Below are positions 30,406 through 40,200 of a stretch of 64,000 nt of DNA, one piece after another; position 1 is the stretch's first letter; the number at the start of each line of letters is the position of its first letter. The stretch comes from Lachancea mirantina (lineage: Eukaryota > Ascomycota > Saccharomycetes > Saccharomycetales > Saccharomycetaceae): contig LT598467.1 in assembly GCA_900074745.1 (NCBI GenBank), positions 248,001-312,000 of the forward strand, in the 5' to 3' direction. The position numbers were made by a program, and so were the translations under genes. The notes under the pieces were generated by a model. The model searched no databases. It was not told the DNA's origin and saw only the letters and a list, made by a program, of their open reading frames with translations.

Positions 30406-33400
30406 TCAACTTTGGCTCGAGCTTTCTTCTGGATAAGCGCATAATTCATACGGTGGTGCAGTCTTACTACCTTTTGGAGATTCCAGTCCCCAAAAATCAT
30501 AATCGAATTTCTCTCTACAAGCGGAAAGATAAATAATTGCCCCATCATCGAGAAGCACGCATATCTCGTTACTTCTGGCACAAAATTCGAAATCTTTGAT
30601 AGGCTCCGCAAATGGTATTGTATCGTAGCAATACAATTTGTAGTGCTCAATTTTGTAAAACAACAAAACGCCTCGGATTGATGAGTGACCCTCCATCTCG
30701 CCGCTAATCACAATGCAATTGTAATTAATAATTTTGACTACTCTTAGGCTAGCCACAGTTGACTCGTTCACTGGCAATCGCTTCCATTGTCCGTCTACTT
30801 GTTGAATTTGGCAAATGATGTCAGAGTTGACTGTCACAGCTATCAACAAGTTGTCTGCTGCATCAAAGAACCTTATTTTATCTGTGGTTTCAACTGACCC
30901 GTTGCTATCAATTGATATTTTCCCATTCTGAATATGTAGACGTTCCGCCCTAGTGCCGTAAAAAATCCAAATATTACCGCTATTGGTTGGACATGAATAA
31001 ATCATTGTTTCTTCCGCCAAATAAATCTCATCGACCTCTTGAATTTTCAGCCTTCCGGGTTTTGGCACTATCTGGATCAATTTTACTAAGGATTTCAGCT
31101 TGGCTGTTCCCGTTACGACGACTGAGGTTTTATAATCCTCTGTCTTCAGCTCTTTGATATCAAAAACCTCATCAAAAACGGCTAAGGAGCTTGAATCAAG
31201 TGGAATTGTCCTTCCGCTCTCCAACTTGGTGCAAAACAAGCATTTGTTCCGCGGGTTTACAATGAGCATCCTATTGATTTTCCACAAGTAAAGAAATATT
31301 TTATTTGGTACCCGCGAGCAAGGAAGAGTGATGTCATTAACAATTGGTGTACTGCAGGATAGCTCCATGACTTCCATTCCACTACTATGTAGAATGAATA
31401 AAAGTTTCCCCCGCGTTTTGACTTGCAAAATAGTGGAATGTTTCAGATATTTCACGAATGGTATGAAAGACGCTTTCATGTGCGGTAGATTTACAATAAC
31501 GAGTTTCTTAGGACTGTGCAAAATGCATGAATCTGCCTCATAAAACACAACATTCCACAACGCCGGCTCAATTCCCTTTATAACAATGGGCTTAAAAGGA
31601 GGACTCTTTAAACCTGTCCATTTTGCCATATACAACAATCCATCAACACCACAACCAATTATTGTATTGTGCTGACTTGTACAGTTCAAAAAAAGAGGGG
31701 TATGAAGGGTGGTAAGACGCTGAGGCTTATCATCACAGCTGTATACTGAAATCTGATTGTTCATTACAAGCAAAAGAAGTGTGCCATGGTCATTATCCTC
31801 AATAAAGAAACCATTGATAATTGAAGATACATCAGCTTCTCCAAGGTAGAGAATTTCATGGTACTTCGAGTCTCGAACTATTTCTTTAACGAAGCAAATC
31901 ACAACTTGACCATTATAGCGGTTCCATGCGACAACTTTGTTAGAATGTTGAATAGCGTCATGCACTTCAAAGCCAATACATTCTATATGTGGCAGCGCAT
32001 TACTCATATCGTCGAGTATTATCTCATTTTCGGTGACCTGAATGGTGCAATGGTCAGTCAAAAAGGTTGAGATTATCTGACCACGACCAGAAACGTAAAA
32101 TCCATCCAGTTCCACAATGCTTGATAGAGTGCAGTTGCTTTCATAAGTCACCAAAAGCGCGTAGGGATCCGTGACAGGAGAGTACGCTGTTAACAAAAAA
32201 AGCTCGTCGTTTACTCGGGCTTCCAAGTCTAACCATTTTGAGGCCCACTTCTCTGATGAGCTATCAAGTTTGATCACATCTATCGAGTTAAAGAATCTCA
32301 TTTCCTCAACAGACGCCATACTTCTCGTATGTGTTATGATGAAGTCCGAAGCTATATTGAAAAAGCAATTTTGTGATAGCGTCCACAATGCAGTGACTTG
32401 ATTCTGTCTGTTCTTATAGGAGTCTGAAAAAAAGAGGCTTGCTCTCTTTTCGTGACCAACATAGATAAGTGTCATTTGTTCAATGTTTTCCAAAGCATTC
32501 ACTTTATAATCTTTGGAAATTTCTGCCAAATTCGTGACGTCAAGCAGTATTTCGAATATTCGGCCGCAGCTAACAATACGTAGACGATAAAAGTCTTCCC
32601 TTATTCCAACGTTTGACAATTTATATGCCTTGCGTAGTCCTTTAAATCTCGTGAGGGCCAAGAACTTTACCTCTCCTTCGGCACTTATTAGACAACAGCA
32701 AAGAGCTCCATTCGTTGTGGCAAAAACACAGCAATGATTGAAGCACCGCAGAAGGGAAGTTTTCGATTTCAACCTCAAAAGCAAAGCGTCGTCATTAAAA
32801 CACCAGCAGACATCATCACCAAACATCGACCTAGGGAAATTACGAAAATTAACTTCTCCCGACATGACTTGATTGGCTGTCACAAGTAATATGTTTGTCG
32901 TGGTAAAAATTAAGCACCGATTTTCATTTAATGGAATGACGTTATTAACTCTCTCTGCAGTAAGTAGCGTTAATGGGTGAACATCTTTTTTCTCTTCAGT
33001 GGAACAGTCCACCACACAGTAAATAACACGATTGAAGCGCATAGCCGCGACAAATAAAGTGTAACTTCGTCTACTTCTGTCATCAAAAAGCGTATAGTTT
33101 GTGATTTCAGAGTCTTCAAAGTAAAGATTAGTTGTCAGCTCAAAATGAGCCAATCCTGTGAACGTGAAGAATCTCATAACACTATTTGAGGAAACCACGA
33201 AGCGTTCTCCATCTGGGAACAGCTCTATATGACGAATGACCGGCTTGGACGACAATTTCGGGAAATCCCACTGCTGCATGACTTTGGGCGTCAGATCTGC
33301 GTCGAACATGATGCATAATAATCTACCCGTAGGGCACAGAATCAAAATAACATCATCGTGCTCGCTAGATCTTTTGCTAACAACTTTTAGGTCCAAAATG

Positions 33401-33864
33401 GCAAAAGGACAGTGAAAGGTTCGGTGATCACATAGCAAACGCAAAGAATTCGTGCTAGCTACGATGTATGTCTCTAGTACTTTGCTTGAGTTATCATTAG
33501 CAGCTATAGTCGGTGACGGACTGATTGACGTTTCGCCCACTAACATATCGAGGTCCGAATCATCTAGTGTACTCGGTTCCCTGCTTAGCCCTTCCAAGGC
33601 GTTCTCAGCTTCATTAACAGGCGCAGGTGCCTTGTTTCTATCGTCTGTTAGTTTTACATCGGCAAAATTGTTACCAGCGAGGCTAATCCTAATCCCTTCG
33701 TAAAACAGTGGTTCTGCTGGCGGAATAACCCTCTTCTTGAAAAACCATTCACTCTTTCTCAAGCCGTTGAAATCATCTACATCTGTTGATGATGTATCAA
33801 ACCAGTTCTCTTCGAGTGTATCACCGCTTTGAACAAATTTACCCAGGCTGGAGTCATAGATCAT
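30406..33864 (-). CDS. MMS1: Rtt101 ubiquitin-ligase adaptor Mms1 (DDB1-like)
   Basis: Mms1 is the DDB1-like linker of the Rtt101 cullin ligase that helps replication through damaged DNA. The 1,152-residue product has the strand-rich, repeat-poor texture of stacked beta-propellers with no membrane segment or obvious catalytic motif. S. cerevisiae Mms1 has 1,407 residues, so this is shorter. The name relies on the RHO1-MMS1 order and strand (YPR165W-YPR164W) and on fold type; CPSF-A relatives Cft1 and Rse1 are less likely given the context and N-terminus. Confidence 0.72.
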   Translation of the reverse strand: MIYDSSLGKFVQSGDTLEENWFDTSSTDVDDFNGLRKSEWFFKKRVIPPAEPLFYEGIRISLAGNNFADVKLTDDRNKAPAPVNEAENALEGLSREPSTLDDSDLDMLVGETSISPSPTIAANDNSSKVLETYIVASTNSLRLLCDHRTFHCPFAILDLKVVSKRSSEHDDVILILCPTGRLLCIMFDADLTPKVMQQWDFPKLSSKPVIRHIELFPDGERFVVSSNSVMRFFTFTGLAHFELTTNLYFEDSEITNYTLFDDRSRRSYTLFVAAMRFNRVIYCVVDCSTEEKKDVHPLTLLTAERVNNVIPLNENRCLIFTTTNILLVTANQVMSGEVNFRNFPRSMFGDDVCWCFNDDALLLRLKSKTSLLRCFNHCCVFATTNGALCCCLISAEGEVKFLALTRFKGLRKAYKLSNVGIREDFYRLRIVSCGRIFEILLDVTNLAEISKDYKVNALENIEQMTLIYVGHEKRASLFFSDSYKNRQNQVTALWTLSQNCFFNIASDFIITHTRSMASVEEMRFFNSIDVIKLDSSSEKWASKWLDLEARVNDELFLLTAYSPVTDPYALLVTYESNCTLSSIVELDGFYVSGRGQIISTFLTDHCTIQVTENEIILDDMSNALPHIECIGFEVHDAIQHSNKVVAWNRYNGQVVICFVKEIVRDSKYHEILYLGEADVSSIINGFFIEDNDHGTLLLLVMNNQISVYSCDDKPQRLTTLHTPLFLNCTSQHNTIIGCGVDGLLYMAKWTGLKSPPFKPIVIKGIEPALWNVVFYEADSCILHSPKKLVIVNLPHMKASFIPFVKYLKHSTILQVKTRGKLLFILHSSGMEVMELSCSTPIVNDITLPCSRVPNKIFLYLWKINRMLIVNPRNKCLFCTKLESGRTIPLDSSSLAVFDEVFDIKELKTEDYKTSVVVTGTAKLKSLVKLIQIVPKPGRLKIQEVDEIYLAEETMIYSCPTNSGNIWIFYGTRAERLHIQNGKISIDSNGSVETTDKIRFFDAADNLLIAVTVNSDIICQIQQVDGQWKRLPVNESTVASLRVVKIINYNCIVISGEMEGHSSIRGVLLFYKIEHYKLYCYDTIPFAEPIKDFEFCARSNEICVLLDDGAIIYLSACREKFDYDFWGLESPKGSKTAPPYELCAYPEESSSQS

Positions 33865-34204
33865 AATTCATCGCATCTAAGTCAATGCAGATCACTTTAA
33901 GTTTATTTCGTGTGATAATTGTCGGCCGACTAATTTTTGCTATAATAACAACGTTCTGAGGTACGGAAGAATCACAATTCACTGGCCATGCGAATTCGTA
34001 GGGAGACAAAATGAAAGAACTCAGAAGGAAAACAAATCTCGAACTTGATATATCTTAATTTTGGTGCATTCATTACTTCATTTTTGTACAGAATTAAAAG
34101 ATACATATGGTAGCGGTTCTGACCTAAATGCAGCTTCAACGCATTCAAGCATCTACAACTTAAGTCTCTCTGCTAAAAACTATCCAAACAAATTAGTACG
34201 GTTT
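33865..34204. other. Intergenic region between MMS1 and the Hobbit-family gene
   Basis: About 340 bp containing the MMS1 promoter and the 3' flank of the next gene. Nothing further recognised. Confidence 0.5.
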
Positions 34205-37200
34205 TCATGGGGATTGGTGTTTTTCATTTTTCAAATCATCGATTGTGGTATAGGACTGATATTGAGATAGCTGATTCAAAGAAGAATCTGATCTGTTAGC
34301 TTCGATTTTATGTGCTCTGAGCTTGTTCCCAAGGAATTTCCCCACATGTTTAACAAGAGACTTAAGTATAACTTTCTTGAGATGCAAAGTTAGTTCCATG
34401 GTGGTAATAGTTTCATTTTTAAATTCCAAACGGGGAAATACAAAGGCAAAATGTGTCACATTAATTAATCTTTGGGCCCCGTGTCCCCGATAGCTAATGC
34501 GTAATTTGAAGCTGTTGATCAGCAAGTTGTTTATCACCATATAGTCTGAAGAACGTTTGACCATTTCGTCGACGCCATAGGACCTTTCGGACCTTTCAGC
34601 AAATCCTTTATTGCCACCGTTATAGGTCTTGCTGATGGAAGCCCGCGCAGAGCCATTGGTTTCATCGCCACCCACTGACACAATCTCCTCGTCTGTATCC
34701 GATTCTGAGTCACTGTCAGCATCCGAAGATTGAGACGAGTGATTATTATGCAGAAGGGTCTCAACCTCTGTTGGGAAAGCCCATTGGATGATTTTAGCCA
34801 CGGTTTCTTGCTCTATGTTGACATCTAGCGCCTGAATATGGGTTTCAATCTCCTTGATTACCTTAATGCCTCCAATTGGTTTTTCTATATCCCACACGAC
34901 ATGGATCAGAGGTTTCTTGTCGACGTTCATTGCTGAATGTGGTCGTGTCAACATTGGACCCATCAGGTCATTAAATAACACTCTTCTTTCTAGATTGAAA
35001 ATCTGCGCTACACCAATGACAAGCTTGTTATTGTTAGACCCATACGTTGATTCAGCCCTCTGAAAGTAAGATTTTGCCAGAGCAACATCTAAAAATGGGC
35101 TTCCATCATCATGTAACATATGCAAAATTATTTCTTTTGCTTCAATATTCCAAAGTAAGTGCTGGCCCTCAGCTGCTTGTTCTTTACTACCTGCATTCAA
35201 AACTTTCATAAGAATGTAAAGATTTGTCAAAGATTCGAATTTGTTTCTCCTTATGCTCTTGAGATCGTCCATTCCGGCATCGTCTAAAATCTGTCTCTTG
35301 AAGGCTAATTCTTTCTCGATCCAATTAATTGATATAGAGGTCTTTTGAAGTTCCCGCACAATGTCTGCTAGGTGAACGAGATTCGTTGAATCGTAGCTCA
35401 ACATTAACTTCTCTACTTCCTTCTTCAAATGCGCACTTCTAGGCTCCGTGTAGACAAGTAAGTCCATAATCATATTGTACAAAGCCAAATATTGCCGTGA
35501 GTTCGAGCTGATGATTAACTTCGGTAATTGGAAAATCATTTTGTTTTGAAGATCAAAATCTTTTGATCCACCCACGTTAGCGAACGGGAAGACTTTGTCA
35601 TATTTGAAAATGCCAGAAAAATCGCGAATAAGGGTATTCGGCGTAAGTGGAGTAGAATCAAAACAAAGTTCAATGCCAAGCCAAGGCTGCCAGTTGTCTT
35701 TTCCGGACTCTCCGTACCCATGACTTTTGAAAAATATATCATGAAAGTCATCAAAGTTGTCCTTATGGAAAACGAACACATTAGCTCTGAGGAGAGCAAC
35801 CCCGTACCTATTAAGAAAAACGTCCGTTTTGCTTTCGTTTTCGCTCATATTCGAATCGAAACCTAAAGTTTTGAGTTTAATACTGGGAGCTGTTAATAAG
35901 ATACAAGTGTCAGGTTTTTGCGAAGTAGTCAGCTGAATCTGTGGTGCAATGAAATTCACGATATGGTTTTCATGCGTTTTGAATTTGAAACTCACTTCAA
36001 GCTCTCTGAGACCCTTTTCGAAAACATCTAAGGTATCTTCCTTCGCATCCATGCTATCGTATGGTCTTGCCTCGACACCCGGGACTTTGGGTTCAGATAT
36101 GTCTTCTTTGACAGAATCCAATTGGGCTTCGCCAGTATTTTTACCTCCAATAATATCCTCCAATTTCTGTAGGGCTTTGTGATTGGTGATGAAGGAAAAC
36201 TCCCGATTCATTCCAATTAGATGAATGTATTTGTAAACCACGTCCCGAACGTTTTCGTTCCATTTTAATAACATGGAGAAAATGAAAAATCGGTTCTCAA
36301 AATCTTTCGAATACGAAGACTTTTTGGCAATCCAACTGATGGAGTCGTAATTCAGGTTTTCATCATAGGCGACCTTATCAAACCCATCTTCATCGCCCTC
36401 GGCCGCTGCTCCCTTTTCCAGATGATTGAAGTCGTCAACCAGTTTGGAAACTTTCACTTGAGCCTGTTCTGTTTTAGCCAACTTCTGTCTTAGAAGAACG
36501 AGGGCCTCGCTAGAAGAGCCTTTTTCAATCCTTTCCCTTAACCTATCCCCTTGATTTCTCAAGGCTTTTAATCTGTCCTCGACGAGATACACCGGTAACC
36601 TAACGCTGGGTCGCAACGAGCACTCATGGTAGTTGGCGTTACGAAACGGTTCTATTGGCTTGCAGGTTTCAAGCTCAACCTGATACTTATCTCCATAACT
36701 TGCTTTCTTACGATAAACAAATTTGGGGGAGTACAAAAGTGGTAACACTTCGACAAAGGGCGTATGCTTATCCAAGCGATCAAAGTATACTTCACAGAAA
36801 TCTCCGATGTCGTACCATGACATGTCATTGTCGAATATTTCAATGGAGCTTGTACGATTCTCCAGAAATGTTTCGCGATCAAACCGAGCCTTGACAGTCC
36901 TTATATCAATTTCGAAGGTAGAAATGTCGCCTTCTTCAAACTTGAGTCTCGAAAGCCTTTTGGTCGTGTTGAGCTCAGGCTTATGTTCATGGAACACCTC
37001 TCTTCGTTGATGGAGGTCCATGACAAAATGATCAGTTTTAGCCTTGAGTCCTATGAAATGATGGGAATCCTTTTTCTCTGAGTGCACCTTGTGATCAGAA
37101 TCCAGAGGAGACACAATATGACTTATGAACAATGGTGCCACCTCTGCATGATACGATATCGTATAGAGGTGAACTCCAAATTTAGGACTCATATTGCCAG

Positions 37201-40200
37201 CGCCAAATAGAGGTCCACGACGAACAGGTAATACTCCAGAAAAACTCTTCCACCAACGAAAAAATATTCTAAAAGCACCAGGTGAAAGCTGTACAGTGTT
37301 GTACGCATTGTTGCTGTTCGAAAGTAGCGTAAACGACATATGGATGAAGTCACTTCTAAATCCACGGAAAGAATCATGCGTTTCTATGTTTTCTAGGTAA
37401 AGTGGATTGCACATTCGAACGTCCCAGTGTGGGCGTGTTTCTGATGTTTTACCTGAACCGTCTGATTTCTTCCTATCAAAGACCATACCAACATTCAACG
37501 TGATGCCTCCACTTAGAGTGATGGCCCTCTTTTCAAAGAAGTTGTCGCTCATGGTTTTCTTATCATCATCGAGCTGTCGTTTACTGTAGTCAGGCATTTC
37601 AATTAGGTTGTAATAGAATGCGTATTCCTGCAAATTGGAATATTCGCAGATTGGAACAAAGATACTTTCCGAGCTACTTCTGGCCCACACTGGAAGCGGT
37701 TTTGCAAAAAAATTAGGAACTGCGAAAAAGACTTCATTTGAGGAAAACGACACCAATCTCCTTGGATCTTCTGTCACGTTGCACCCAACAGCGACATTCC
37801 CTCGCAAGCCAACCACAAATCCTGCTCCTTCGCCACCAATGCTGTAGGGATTTTTGGAGCCTTTCAACGCTACATTAAGCTGACCTCCGTTGTTCCATCT
37901 AAATTTGATCCTCGCATGGAAGATTTCCCTTATTTTATCCCAAAAGCCGAGCTTCAAAGATGGGTCTATAGGTGGCTTCGAGAAGTTTTCGAAGCATTGC
38001 ATGACTTGTTGAAGAGCGGGAGAGTATGAACCGCCCCAAACAGCTGTCGTTGTTTCTGTTGAATTTAACTCAAGGTCTAACTCCGTAAAGATTTTAATCG
38101 GAACTATTGTTCGCGGTACGAACAAGGAATAGAATGTGTCATTATTCTCCATCGTCGCGGAAGGCACTAGAGGCACGAAGAGTGTCCGAAGTTCTTTGTT
38201 AGATCGAAGCATGTCTTCGGCTAGCATCATATCTCCATGGAAGTGGATTGATTTCTGATTTTGCTCTTTTTGATGCTTTGCTAACTTCGGTATGTTTATG
38301 AATGGAAGGGGAAAGTCACGAAGGTGGCACCGAATTTCATCAAACCGCGCATCAACGTGTATTGGGATCATGATAGAATATTTTGTATCCTTAGGGACAC
38401 CCTTACCGACATCGTTGACAAATTCTGGAATTCCTTTAATGCCACAAGACGGCTGACTCAGTTTAACGTCAATCCCCTCAATTATTAAATTCATTAGAGG
38501 AGGAGAAGATAGAAATTCAACAACGTGTTTATCCACTTCATGATAATTAATATTAACTCTTCCCCACAAGTATTCAAAGTTGTGCATGAATTCAATTTGC
38601 TGTTTTTGTTTGATGTCTTGTATCCGTTTGATCCACGATTTCGACATATGTTCTTGCAAAGTTTGAAACTCCTCTGTCACATTCTCCATGTCCGAGAAAA
38701 GTCGTTCATCGTTTCCGTCCTCTTTGAAGGTATCAAAATTGGTGCTAGATTGTGTACGTGGCAAATCAGAAAAGCTCCTCGACTTAAAGCCCTTGCCACG
38801 CCTTAAAATATCCTGCAGACAAGTTTTAATTTCTCGAGTTGCTTGAAAGGTTTCAGATCTTTTAACCCCCTTTCTTTTCCTTGATAGCTTCCTTAGGAGT
38901 TCTTTCTCGAAAAGCTCGTATTTCTCTACTCTTGCTTTCTGCTCCAAAAGGCCCACTTGATAGATCATCGCGACCTGTGACTCAAAGTGATCATCCTCCA
39001 CACTGAAGATCCAGCGTTTTGAGGTTAACTTAACGTTTGGTAGCCTGGCAGGGCTTACTACGTGTGGATTTATTACAGAATTATTACTCGAGGTTTTCAA
39101 CGAGTAGATCATCTGCTTCAAACTTTTGAAGACGGTGGGCAAGTTATCAACCAATTGGTACATTTCGAACTGGTGTGGTATATTGAAATGCCACATCTCG
39201 TTTTGCAAAATTACGGAAGGTTCATTGGGCATACCCTCAATAAAATCTTCGCGCATCTGCTTCACCATTGATGCAATATCTGCTGAACATTTGAAATCAG
39301 TAACAGTCGCCATTCGAACCCACGATCTGGAAACTTGCGGAGACTCCACGCAAAGCCGGAAATAATGGCCATTGAAATAAATATTGTGCAAATTCGGACA
39401 TGACATTACTGATGAAAACAGTTCCACTCTTGTCTTGATACCATTAGGCAGCGCAAGTACCGATTTGAAGTAATCAACTTCCGCTTGAAACTTACAGAAT
39501 GCAATAGTCCCGGGTTTCATGAGCAATCCAAGCATGGATCTCTGTTTTGCACGAGAGAAATGAAGAAGGTGCTCCTTAGCCTTTGATTTAGTTGCATGAG
39601 AATTGACATCTCGTTTGAAAGTTTCTTTGAAAGTGTGCACCACAGACAAAACAAGAAAAATGGTCATCAGTGAAAGCATCATTTCCACTTTATCCATACT
39701 CACGCTGATCATTATTTGTCCATTTTCGCAATTTCCATCTTCGCCCAATTCGGGGTATATTTTCACCACAGAACTTGATAAACTCAATATTTTTTTGGGT
39801 ATTAACTGCTGCCTTCTGGTTTTAGTTTCAGAGAAAAGTTTCGATACCATGTTCTCGAAATTGCAGGTTAATATCCAGGGGAGATTCCTTTCTTCAGCCA
39901 AGGTTGAGGAGCTGTCCTCCAGCCCAATATCATCGAAAGCAAAAGCAAGAGCCCTCGTTGAATCGCTAGAGCTATTTGATTTGTCATCCCTCGCTGGTAT
40001 ATCTTTTGTCTCATGAGTAAAGCTGATTCTGACTCGGTCAATGCTATGTGAGGCCTTCCTTAACTCTCCATCGACAAGGTCACCGGGACTTTGGCAGTGT
40101 AAGTGATTGAAAACTTCATCAGACATAAAAACAGAACGTCCGCCAACAATCGCAGAAAAATCGCGAATGGTTAAACCCCATCCACCGCAATATGAAGGTG